Notes under the pieces: generated by a model
The model's input: the letters and a program-made list of their open reading frames with translations, nothing else
What the model was told of the DNA's origin: nothing
Database searches by the model: none
Source: Atrina japonica
Taxonomy: Eukaryota > Mollusca > Bivalvia > Pterioida > Pinnidae
Reading direction: 5' to 3'
Assembly (NCBI GenBank): GCA_030159075.1
Contig: BROG01000371.1
Span: 1 to 64,000 of the forward strand
Length of the DNA stretch: 64,000 nt
Shown here: one piece after another, positions 39,901-53,660 of the stretch
Layout of the letters: the number at the start of each line of letters is the position of its first letter
Numbering within the stretch: position 1 is the stretch's first letter
Position numbers and translations under genes: made by a program

Positions 39901-41037
39901 TTAAAAAAAATTCCTTAACTGGATAGGTTGAATGACGGATGGACAATATCAAAACCTATAATTGCTGGTTTCACTGGAAGGGAACTAAGAAATAACAAAC
40001 AGAGATTCAATAGACCATTTTCAGGTTATTTCAACCAATTCAGTTTAATTGGAATTGTTTGTACTTCAGCAGAAAGGTCACTTCCAGTTTGTCATATTTA
40101 CAGACATTCGGGGCTTATCTATTTTCCGTTCATCTACGGGAACCAAAGTTTAGATAAATGTTGTATCTTACGACAATCATGAAGTGTCATCACTTTCTCA
40201 TAGGCTGCATTTCAAACCTGAAACCTAATACTGCACAGTAATCATATTGCAGGTCATATATAGGAAAAACTGTTAAACCGGAAAGTGGTGATGCCCTACT
40301 TCTCTATCCGAAAATGCATACTATTATGAAGAACTGTGAGAAAACAGAGCAGCTCAAAAAAAAGGTCTACAAGCTAGTTATAAAACAGGATGAATGTTAA
40401 ACAGAACTCTGGCACCTGGCAATCCAATGTCTTCTAATCTTATATAAACATATCACTTATTGAAAAGGTTTCCACATCATTATCATCATTCTACAATTAT
40501 CTCCCTTTGTCCTAGCCACATCTGTGTAATGTTCAACGTACCTCTGGTTGCATTCATAATGTCCAGTTCTTCCATCAACACAGACGCATCTTCTGTCACA
40601 ACCGTCATACCATGTTTGCCCTTGTGTGTAAGTTCTTCCCATGAATATGCACACCTCTGAAATAATATTGGCAGATATAAACATACAATGTATAAATTCC
40701 GAGCCTTTAACTTAATCATCAACCCCTGGAAAAACAATGGACTCTTCTGTAAATCAATGACTTAGACCAGTCCAAATGTGTCTTTAGGGGTGAATGGGTT
40801 AAGTACAGACTGTTCTCAGATATAAATGACTTCCTTAAATATTTCAGTTCTGTTAAAACATGTAAAAGCACCAATCATGTCTCAGAAGCAAAAAGCATTT
40901 TCTACTTTAGTCAAAACTGAATTTCTCTGTTAGTATTCCATGGGTGTTATTCACTTCAGAGTTAAATGATTTCCTTGTATTACTTCTAAATGTGAAATTA
41001 AATACAGACTAAACAGGATGTGTTTGAGACACACTAT

Positions 41038-41072
<35 letters not shown>

Positions 41073-43957
41073 GAATTAATCCATTTGTCAAGATTTTAAA
41101 GTCCCATAACTCTGGCAAATATAAATGCCAAATGTTTTCCGTGCTGGTATACTATATATTAAATGCTAGTATATGAGAGAGGATGTAAGTATAATTAGAT
41201 TCATCTGATGTTTCACTACTAGATCTATATGGTTAAAATTTGGAAAAGCATATATTGAGTTAGTTGAAACAATTTTGCAAACAGACAACCCAAAAGAAAT
41301 GTATCCCCCACCTCTCATCTTCAATTTTGGAGGATAAACAAAAAATCATACTGGCAGGTTACTGAATTTTTGTGAAACACGACATACAATATTTCATATA
41401 TATGACTTACTTTATGACTTTGACTCATCAACACCTGAAGTCACATTTGGACCTGCCCATTTCAAAGAATGGTTAAGTTTACTGTCAGAATTCAGGGGTG
41501 TATGATTTAAACTCAGAATTTTATAATATTTTTACATGCAATATGAACTTGTTCATTCCTAAATTATGACAGTAGACCATACTATTCATTGATCTGGATG
41601 ATTCTTCATGAGACCATAGGGGGTCGATAAGTTGCTATTTTGTCTGTTTTTCATTCAACACTGACAATACACACAAAACGTACCTCCTGGCTGCATTGTG
41701 GGGTATGGTAGAGGAGATGGTGCTGATGGAGTTGGTACTAGTGTGGTATGGGCGTGTGGTGAATTGGTATGTCCATTAGGATTGGTGTGCAGTGGTTGAG
41801 GCTGTGGTGTGGTTACCGGTTGTGGTGCCTGTGTAGGTGGACAGTACATGACCTTGCAGCACTGGTCTTTTGGATCGGCTACCAGGTAACAGCTTGGACG
41901 AACTGGGTAAGTTGGGCATCTGTAAAAGTAGAGATGAAATGCTTGGGTGGACTGGATAGATGATATGATCAGGATTTGAAATTAGCTGGAAATATTCGCG
42001 AAAATCAAGTTAAAATTCCAAAATTGCAAGTACAAAATGTTTGGTACAAGAAAAAATCAGTGAGTTAACAAACTTTATTATATGACTCGTGGGTTTTTCA
42101 TCTTCTGATTGGTTGTAACTATGGCAATTTGTATTGATAAATCTGAATACCAGTCGTAGAAGTCCAGAGGACCGTGGATTGTTATGTCGCACTCTCGTGC
42201 TTCAGTTCTTTTCTGATTTGTGTCAGTGATATGACTGGATGAATCAAATGCATAAACCAATGAAAAATCGGCTCTCATTTCACCATTGCTCTTAGTCAAA
42301 CATGAAAAAGAACAGCCTAAAGATTTTGAAAATCTTTCTGTGCAGGGGTTAAACATAAAATCTGAATTGAGATTGTTTTTTGTTTTGAAATAGTCATATA
42401 ATAAAACAATTACTGACTTAAGCTTCGCCTCTGTCAATATCATGTTTCTTTGGACTGATAAATCCTTATGTCACCCTCAACCAAAGTCAATAATTGTAGA
42501 ATGTCTTATTCTGTCCCCGTTATTATCTGATTGTTTATCATTTTATCATTTTATTCCCTGCTTGTTTAGGATTAACTTTTTGCTACAATCAAAATAACAG
42601 CTAAAAACCTGTTGTTGCATAAAAAAAATGCAGCAATTAATTTAGCCTGTAGATTTTCATTTGCGCTATTGGATTTTAAATCCAAAAGCTAAAATTAGCC
42701 TGTGGCAAAAACAGTTAATTTCAATCCCTTATAATGTAATCTTACATGTATGAGAAACACACACTCAACACTTCTTCAGTCATTTAGAGGGGGGCCAGTT
42801 TTTGATGTTAGAGGAGGGAATCTGGTTACAATGTACCCAGGGAAAAGACCACTGTCATTTCTCAAGTAAATCAGCAAACTTTCTCACAAAATCAGCTAAC
42901 ATGAATGAAAGCAGGTAAACTTCAATGTAATTAATTATATTGATCTGTCTTATACCCAGACTGCTTATATTGACCTACATTGTACCCTGACTGCTTATAT
43001 TGACCTACATTGTACCCTGACTGCTTATATTGACCTACATTGTACCTTTTTACCCTGACTGCTTATATTGACCTACATTGTACCCTGACTGCTTACTGCT
43101 TTATATTGACCTACATTGTACCCTTATATTGACACTGCTTATATTGACCTACATTGTACCCTGACTGCTTATATTGACCTACATTGTATCCTGACTGCTT
43201 ATATTGACCTACATTGTATCCTGACTGCTTATATTGACCTACATTGTACCCTGACTGCTTATATTGACCTTCATTGTACCCTTGTACCCTGACTGCTGCT
43301 TATATTGACCTACATTGTACCCTGACTGCTTATATTGACCTACATTGTACCCTGACTGCTTATATTGACCTACATTGTACCCTGACTGCTTATATTGACC
43401 TACATTGTACCCTGACTGCTTATATTGACCTACATTGTACCCTGACTGCTTATATTGACCTACATTGTACCCTGACTGCTTATATTGACCTACATTGTAC
43501 CCTGACTGCTTATATTGACCTACATTGTATCCTGACTGCTTATATTGACCTACATTGTACCCAGACTGCTTACACTGGCCTACATTTTACCCAGAGTGCT
43601 TATATTGACCTACATTTTATCCATACTGCTAATATTGACCTTAACTTGTACCAAAGTACATTTTTTTGTAACTTATTTTTATCTTTTTTTAATGAATTTT
43701 TTCTATTGTGTCTATTTATCAAAAGTGTCATTTTGTATCTGATCCAAGTTAGCTTACCTCTCAGTACACTTGTAACGACCAGACATATCGTCCAGACACT
43801 CGCAGACGTAGTCACAGCCATCTTGCCAAGTATCACCAGTATGGTATTTAGATCCCTTATACTCACAGAAATCTACAACAGAATGTGAAAAAACATGATA
43901 TTAAATCATTTGACTGATAATGACACATAAATCTGTCAGACTAAAATGACTAACAAT

Positions 43958-44028
<71 letters not shown>

Positions 44029-47000
44029 TAAAGATTTGAAATTCTGATGCAACATATATTGTAAACAAAGGATGAGAACTTAAAATCATTTTAACCCTTT
44101 CAACCCTACAAACCATAACAGACTGGTCTAAACAATAGAAAAGAACATACCATCTAGATACATGTTCTAGGGGTGAAAGGGTTAATGTTAACATAAATAT
44201 TCTGTTAAATAAAGATAACGATGTTATGAATCAGAATGGCATGAAAACTTACGTGATGGAGATGGTTCAAATGGATTCTGGGGTACTGGGTTCTGTCCAA
44301 TGATTTCACCACCTGGTAAGGGTGATGGGTATGAATTATGTGTTGTTGGTTGGTTTGGAGGTGTTGTTGGGTTGAGAGGATTGTATGGGGTTGGTGCAGG
44401 TGTTGTGCATACGGGTATCTGGCAGCATGGATCATTGGGGTCAGTCTGCTTAGTACAGCCAGCTGGTAAGTCTGGGTATTGCTTGCATCTGTGGAGAGAT
44501 ATTTATCATTTGAACTCTAACTAAAAACATCATAAACTACTAAAAGAAAAGAAAATTAAAATCTGCGAGAACAAACAAAGTTTGAACAAGATATGATATA
44601 CAAGTATTAAAATAAAATAGATTTCATTATTTAGCTCAGTAATAAATCAGTAATAGATCTTTGATATCTATAAAAACGAAAATTACCTGTCGAAGCAGGT
44701 GTATAGATTGTTCATTGCATCATCGCAGCGACATTTCTTACTGCATCCCTCATCCCATGTTTGTCCTTGTATGTATGGGATACCGTTGTACAAACAGAAA
44801 GCTGAAATAGGGAATACCAGTGGAGATTAATTGTGCTCCAGTTTTTTGGTACTAATTTTTTCTATCATTTAATGAATAATGTCAATTACTTAAACATTTT
44901 AGAAAATTTTATATACTGTGAAACATGTCAACAGAGACCACCAAATCTGCCACTGAAATGTTGTCTCTCTCCAAAAAGGTTTTGTTTAAAGGGTTCTTCA
45001 GTATGCGGTCTCACAAGATAGGTGGTCCTTAATGAAAGTAGTCTCTATAGACAGGTTTCACTGTACAATGATTATGTATGGGAATGATAAAAAAGCTTGC
45101 AGGTCAGTCAGTAAGGCACTAATTCTACATAAGAAAAGTCATGTATAACATACAGATGACAAACTATGACTCACGTTGTGGTGTCGGTGGTGGTGCAGTT
45201 GTTTGTCCTGGAACAGGAGCTGGGGTGGTGGTAGCTTCACAGACCTGGATGGAACAGCAGAAATCATTCGGATCTTGTTTGAAGGTACAGCCAGGTGCAG
45301 TTCGTGGGAAATTTGGACACCTGTAAATATTTGAATGACAATTCTAAAGTAAGGAAAAACCACAGTACATTAAAATTTATGCTTTTAAACTGATCTCTGT
45401 TTTGAACATTGAAACACAATGTTTGTGCCACCTAACTGGCAAAACTTTTGAATGTACAGATTACGAAATATATTTACTCTGTCACGTATGTAACCTGTAA
45501 ATTTTTGCCCTTTATTCTTTTCGCCATTTTACATCAGAAAACTTACTCATCCCATCTTAAATGCCCTAAATCAACAGTCTCATGTATGGTATGAATGTCT
45601 GGAAAATTTCAGCTTTTTTTTCAATTTGCCCTCTCAACTAAGGGCAAAAAATGTCAAAAATGTCCAGATATACAGTATTTATACACAGGGGAACATACAG
45701 GTAACAAGATCACCTAACTGGCAGACCTAAGGTGGTCTGATTAGCAAGGTGGTCTTTAAAAGAGGTTCTATGCTTTATATTATTATTTTTTTTTTTTAAG
45801 TTTTCAAGAGTCAAAATATTTACAGCAAATGTGAGATGGACTTTCATGCCGGGTGGTCTTGTAGTCAGACAGTTTCCATTATAGATATATATTATATGTT
45901 CGCTTGTATGTGGGTGTATCTACATGTCTGTGGTTTGCACCTATATGTGTATGTTTATGTATGGTGTGTGTGTGTGTGAGTGTGTGTATGAGTGTATGGG
46001 AGTGTGTATGACTCACCTTTCAGTACATTTGTACAGACCAACCATTCCGTTTTCACATACACAGTTGTACTTGCAGCCATCTTGCCATTTCTGTCCTGTC
46101 TTGTATGCAATACCATTGTAAACACAAACTATAAATATAAAACATTAAAAACTTACCAGTTGTATTCCATAAAGATTGTATACGGTGCAATACAGTAAAA
46201 CATTACTATCAAAACACTATACATGCAAAAGTTCATGATACTCAAATATGAGTCGGACAAAGTCAGAAAAATTAAACAGACTAGGATAAAGGCTTCAGAG
46301 TCTATGTCAGACACACAGACCAAGTCAGAAAAATTACACAGACTAGGATAAGGACTTCAGAGATTATGTCAGAAAATATAGACCAAGTCAGAAAAATTAC
46401 ACTGACTACGATAAAGGCTTCAGAGACTAGGTCAGAAACACAGCCCAATGAGTCAGTAACACAGACCAAGTCAGAAAAATTACACTGACTAGGATAAAGG
46501 CTTCAGAGACTAGGTCAGAAACACAGACCAATTAGTCAGAAACACAGACCAAGTCAGAAAAATTACACTGACTAGGACTTCAGAGACTGAATGATAAATT
46601 TTACTCAATAAGACTATGTTAGGTACAAACCTGGAGCAGGAGTTGTTGGAACCTGAGTGGTTGGGCTTGGATTGAGTGGATTAAATGTCGTATACACTGG
46701 ATAATATGGATTTGGTGTAGTTGGTTGTGGTGGTGGTGTTGTCTCGATCAATCCATATCCTGTCACCTGACCGGGAACACCTGTAATTGTGACTGGCTGT
46801 CCACTGGGTCCTAATGTTGGGGTGGCACATTGTGGTATCTGACAGCACTGTGGGTCACTTGGATCGGGTACCAAGGTACAAGATGTTGGTAGATTGTTGT
46901 ACGTCTTACATCTGTAATGTACGAATATCGTTTTGGTAAATTTCAATTTTGTTTTATAATTGTTTTATCTTTTATATCCTTCCAAGAATTTTTCACTTAC

Positions 47001-50000
47001 AGTGAGATGTTATAAGCCTTATTAGCATATCAACCCCTGAGGTCACATTGGACTCATCCAAAGTAATAGATAGCATGGTCTACTTTCAAAATTCAGGAGT
47101 GAGCAAGAAAATATTGACTTTGAAAAATTTTGCACTATTTAGATTCAGAATCATGCACTCCCAAATTCTGACAGTGGACTTTACCATTCTTTGAAATGGG
47201 TGAGTTCAAATGTGACTACAGGGGTCAGTGAGTTGAGTGAAGTTCCACAATTTTTTTCACCTGTCTATGGACTGATGCCAATGCAGTGTGTTCTTTTGCA
47301 TGCTACACATGTCATGACTCCAGACCTCCATTTTAAGTTTCATCCAAAAGACATGACCTTTGCTTGTTATGCCGAGTGCTATTAAGCAAAGAAACAGTCA
47401 ATACCTTTTTTTTAAGTCTTAGGTATGATCTGTTTCTGGAAATCAAACTTAAGACCTCCCACTTGCAAGTGAGACTCTCTACCCTTAAACCATCACAAGC
47501 AAGTAAATTGCAGAAAGTGACATTGATTACTGAAGTTGCATGCAAATTTAATGTAAATTTCATAAATACCACAGTTATCATTATTTTCAGTTTACAATTT
47601 ATTGATGTAAACTTGCAATTAATTAATATTATCAAATTATAAAATTTTGAATCTTATGCAAAATAATTTACCAACAATCATTTGTAGAAGAAACATGCCT
47701 AATTCCCAATAATCAGACTATCAACTCCACCAACAAAAAGACGTATAAAGTAAGGTTACCTTTGGCTGCATCTGTAGTAACCTGTTCTTCCATCTTCACA
47801 TACACAGACCTGGTTACAGCCATCAAACCATTGCTGTCCTTGTGTGTAGTATTTTCCACTCATGATACAGATATCTGTTAAATACCAAATGGAATTTATT
47901 ACTTTCATTATTTTTCCCATGTGTTAATCATAAATATTTCAAGGAATTTATGGAATTTATAGATCTCTAGAGATTAGACCCCTCTTTTATTGTCTGAGGT
48001 CATGCAATTTTGAAGGCCTTTGGATTGATTCCCAGTCCATGTCATAACCTGAATCTCGTATAATATAAAAATCTCAGATACCAAAGTAATAATCTTCAGA
48101 ATGTCCAGGATACATATACAAATCTGGTGAATATTGGAAAAACAGACCTCTGGAAATCCAGAGGTGGGATCAGGAATTTCTCATTTATTAATAATATGTT
48201 CACCCCTGAATTATGACAATAGACCATACTATTTATTGATTTAGATGAGTCTATATGTGATCACAGGGGTCGATGTGTAAAGAAAAGAATAATGATTTCT
48301 GAACCAAAAATGTGAATATGAAAGTAAATTGTTCCCTTAGTTTAGCTTTTATATATTCATTCATTTTATCAACTGAAGTATTTCGAGAATATACTATATT
48401 ACTGTTTGACTGTCACTGTTTCAGAGTTTACAATGTTATATACAGTCAAACTGGCATTAAAGGCCACCTCTGTATAAAGGGCACCTGCCTACAAAGGCCA
48501 TTTGAACATAACCTTTGTTAACTTTATTTATAACGAATAAACCCCTTGATAAAGGCCACCTGTCTACAACAGCTACTTTTGCCCTTTCCCTTGAATGGCC
48601 TTTATTGACAAGTTTGACTGTGATACATTCATACTGACTTTTAGGTGCTGGTTGACGTGTCGGACTGGTCGTGGTGAATTGCTGTGGTGGTACTGGAGTG
48701 TTACCAGGTAATGGTGAATTTGTGATAACAGGAGATCCAGTTGGGAATGGATTTGGTACCGGTGTGGTTTTTGGCAGTGGTGCCTCCGTTGGTCTCCGGC
48801 ACTGCACCATCTTACAGCATGGATCATTTGGATTGTTGACGATCTGGCAGTTAGGTGGTGGAACCACTCCGTTCATGTTTGGACATCTGAAATTTAGACA
48901 AATTTTGTTTTATACAGTGACACATTTTCTGCTGAAAGAGAGTTATGGCCAAAAACATAAAATCTATGGGTGTCCTGGGGTAAGACTGACACTAGAACAC
49001 TGTTGTTGGATAAGAAAGCTTGCACAAAAGGGAGGAACATCAACCTGTAAGACTGCTGCTCTCAGTACGAACTTTCACTCTACCTCTTTAGCAGGTGTGA
49101 GAAGAACAAACAAAGCAAACCAATAACATGGCAATTATTGATCCTTGTATTCCCCTTCATTTTTGTTCTCCATCTTGTTCTCGTTGGGCCAGATCTAATG
49201 AGAACAAGCTGCTGTACTTCACTAGAGTCACCAAATTCTTTCTGCCCAAGGACATCCAATGTGTTTCCAGTTTTATAATATAAAGGGGTGAGAACGTTTT
49301 TTTGATTTTTTCTTTGCAAAACTATAACTTTAGTATTAAGTATATATACTATACATACAGCAACTGACCAAATTTGGTTAAAATTTGACAAAAAAAAAAA
49401 AACACTTCATAAGTTATCAAACAAATATAAATGAACAACCAGTCAGGCCAAAAATAATTTATGCTCCCTGATCTCAAAGGTGGTGAGGGGTGGGATGGAC
49501 ATTTGTGTCTGGACAACGTACCTCTGGGCACATCTGTATCTTCCAGTGTTCTGATCTAGACATTCACAGTTGTAGAGACAGCCATCTTGCCAAGTTTGTC
49601 CAGCATCATGAGCAATTCCTTTGTACATACATCCGTCTGTTAATTATAAAAATAAAAGCATCCATTTCAAAAAAAAAAAAAAAACTGTAACAAGTTTCCA
49701 AACAAATTTGCAAATAAAGCTATAATTTGATTCAAATGAAGTGTTTACTTACGTCCTCCATTAGGTCCAGATCCGTAGCTCTGACCGGTTGGAATTGGTA
49801 AAGTGTAAGGCAATGGGGATGGAGTCGGAGTTGGAGCAGGTTCTCCTGGTTTGGGTTGTGGAGTTGGGGTAATTGGTGGTGGGGTCATTTGGTCAACATG
49901 GCACACTGGACGTTTGCAGCAGATGTCTTTTGGATCCGTTTCCAGAGTGCATCCTGGAGTTTGCTGGTATTGTGGACATCTATAAGTAGACAGGGTTTGA

Positions 50001-53000
50001 TTAAAATCTGGCACACTACTGAGGTTTCTAAATAGCCCGATGCTTTATATATGAGTCAGCAGCAAGATAAAAGGGTTCTTATGACATAACCAATGAAATG
50101 TGAAAAAACAAGAAATTCCGTCCAATGTGATATTTATCATTTTAATTTGTAGACTATTCCCATCAAAAAAAAAAAAAAAAAAAAGAGTTGCTCTTGCCTA
50201 CACTCATTTTCACATATGTTTTTTTTTAAATCCACATTCCTGAAAACATAAAAATCACAATTTTCTGAAAAAATTGTTCTAATGACTCATTGTTCAGCGG
50301 CTGGCTCATATATGCAGCATTATTAAATAACATATTATTCTTTTATGGTAATTGGTATTTTTGATTTTTCGGTAATATGGTGGCTCAGGGAGTGAACCCC
50401 GGTTACTATGTACTCGGGAAAGAGACCACAACGGGGCTCAAACATGGACTGACCAGAGAATAAGATACAGTATAGTCCAATGTTTTAAGTTCTATATAAT
50501 CACTTGACCACAGAAGTCCCTGATTATTTAGAAATCAAATCTAGAGGTCATAATCATGTAATAAAACCTATCCTAACTTGATTATTTTGAAATGAGAGCT
50601 GTTAAATTTGATAATTGTGATTCCTACATATAGTTCCATTGTCATTTTGCACCTGTCTTTGCAGGTGTGAAAGTCAATTAATTTCCTACCTGTCATTACA
50701 CCTGTAGAAACCTGTCATACCATCTTCGCATATGCAGACCAAATCACATCCATCATTCCAAGTTTCTCCCTGTTTGAATGCCACGCCATTGTAGGTACAG
50801 ACGGCTGTTGGCACAAACAAATACAGACATATTTGAAATTGTACAATGTCAGACTTAGAAAACAATCTAAAATTTGGAAAAAACAAAAAAACACAGCTAT
50901 TTAGACTTTCCAAAATAAATAATATGAGGCAAAGGTAAGAAAAAAAACCCATTCTTTTCTGGAAAATGATAAAACAATAATTTCACACATACTGTGGAAC
51001 TGTGGAATCTTATTATCTCAAAATTCATAAGACCGTCTATTGCCTGGAGATATCCAGACTTCGAGATAACAGAAAACTTTATTTGAAATTTTGTCTGTCC
51101 ATAAAAAAATCAGGACCAGCCGTTGAACTTTGATATATCCGGAATTTTAACTCATCCAATTTCGACATAAAAAGATTTCAATATACTTGTCAATGATAAC
51201 ATTCTATATGTAATTTTAAAATAAAATGTATCATGAGATTGAAAACCAATGACCTTCTGGCTGATCATTAGAACACTATAAGTGGTGAGTAATGCAAATA
51301 TGGAGGGAGATATATATGTATAAGACAACTTACCAGGTTTTCCATTGGTCATGGTTGATTGTGGTGGTGGGGTAATGGTAACTGGTGGTGGTGTCAGAGT
51401 TGGTGGGCAGTATGGTTTCTTACAGCATGGATTGTAAATATCACTGACCAATGTACATCCTGGAGCCAGGTTTGTTATTCTAGGACATCTGTTGATGAAG
51501 CACAAAGCAAAAATTACTCAATACTATCAGATATGAGTGATGGAAATGTGTACTTTGTATAACTCAGTGTGTCAGAAAGATTGGTGTTTTGTGATTGGTT
51601 GTGATGTTTTTATTTTAAATCAAAATGAAAAAAAATCTAAAAAAAAGATGGAACAATGCAAAAGTGAAACAGTAATTGACTGAATGACCAGTTCTTGACC
51701 ACTGACTTACCAAATCTCTACCACTGACTGATCAAGTCTTCACCACTGACCAAATCTTGACCAATGACTGACCAAATTGTGACCACTAATTGACCAGTTC
51801 TTGACCACTGATTGATCAGACCTTGACCACTGATTGATCAGGTCTTGCTCACAGACTGATCAGATCTTGACCACTGACTGACCTTGGTCATCAACAGCCT
51901 TGAAAAATGTGTATATTCATAAATCCACCTTATCCAAAGGTCAACATGGTCCACAATTTTTAAAATAATAAAGTAAGTTACAAAATGAATATGATTACAC
52001 TGAACAAGTTTTCTCCTTTCTTAACCCATTCACCCCTGAAGACACATTTGGACTGACATGTGTCAATGATTTTAAGTACAGTCCATCGTTTCTCAGGGTA
52101 GATGAGGTAAACAGGACAACAATAATTTTATTATCTAGATATTTATAAAATATATTGTTTGTTCATACTCTGCATACTAAAGTTTTCCAACATCTGAATG
52201 CACAAAAATCTGGATGTACATTATACAAAGATAAGCATTATACACAAAATACATAGTAACCATAACAACACTAAAATCTATAATCTGCTTTTTTACACTG
52301 TATACATATCACTTACCAAAAAATGACTTCTTTCGAAAGAAGTTTACATTTTTGTCTGAGTTTTTCCCAAAGTATGTTCATAATGGACACAGAAAAAAAT
52401 CTTACTGTCATTTTCCAAAAAAAAAAAAAAAAAAAAAAAAAAAAGGTAAAATAGAAAAAAAACATTAAACAAAGCCGAAATATATAAAGTAAAGTGATTC
52501 AGTATTATCCTGTATTAAAAATGCTGAAGTTTGATGAAATAACTTACTTCTCTGTACATTTATAGATTCCATTCATTCCATCTTCACAAACACAATCGTA
52601 GTCACAGCCATCTTGCCATTTTTGTCCAGTGGAATAGGACTTTCCTTTGTAGACACACATATTAGCTACAAATGAAATGCACAACCATTAGTTCAAGTGT
52701 TTTATAATTTCCAAATTGACATATTTTGGGTTTTACTTCCCCACAGAGAAATTTTCATTTATATGGAAATCAGCTGCAAAGTGTAGTCCCTCAAATTTTG
52801 ACTTGTGCCACTGACCAAAAGGTTCTTTTACTTGCGATGCTTGATGTGACATGGGACCTCAATATGAAAGGGGCATTAGCTGTGTTTACAAAAAAAATTA
52901 TTATATATTTCAATTTTTTTCTACTTTTACTACTTGTTCTTGATGTACAATAATAAATAAGAGCTATACGCAGACAAAAAAATCTTATATTGTTATATAT

Positions 53001-53610
53001 TTTGTGAAAATAACGTCCGGTCCAGTGTGGTGTACATATACATGTAGTGAGGTTGAGTTAATCAATTACAAGTGAAAAAATGCCAAACTGGTTTTCTCAC
53101 ACAATTTTAACAAAATATATAAGAATTTAAAAAATTGTTATGTCTATTTCTTTTTTGTTATAGCATATTAATTTAAGTAGTAAAAAGGATTGATTTTGCT
53201 TTAGGAAAAACACAGCTACCGGTATGTCCCTTTAATAAGCCATACAATGTTTTCTTTTTTTTTAAATTGTGCACTACATCACACATGACAAATTTGCAGT
53301 GATGGGGTTGTGGTCATTTTCACAATGGTTGTAGAGAGAACTGGGAACTGGCCGCGAAGATGCCAATTACCTTCCACAAGTGCCAATCAATGGTAATCAT
53401 GGCTGTATGAATAGGAATTCTTCAGATGAGGAAATGAGAATATTTAACACATATCTTCACAATGTCAATGACAAAGTATTTATATCAAATGAAAAATCAT
53501 CAAATTATCCGTTGTGACAAAAGTAAATTTTGCCATTCTTTTTTTAACATGAACTTTTGGACTTCTTTTAAAGGTGCAAATAGAAAATATTTTGACATAT
53601 ATCCATTTAC

Positions 53611-53660
<50 letters not shown>

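Noticed and set aside
42078..42443. 121-codon minus-strand ORF in the V10b-V11b interval
   Set aside because: No recognisable domain, no in-phase splice connection to neighbours, and it resembles decayed repeat sequence.
43274..43888. 204-codon plus-strand ORF (YIDLHCTLTA repeats)
   Set aside because: Translation of the 30-bp minisatellite, running antisense into exon V11a; no domain, and the strand conflicts with the real exon.
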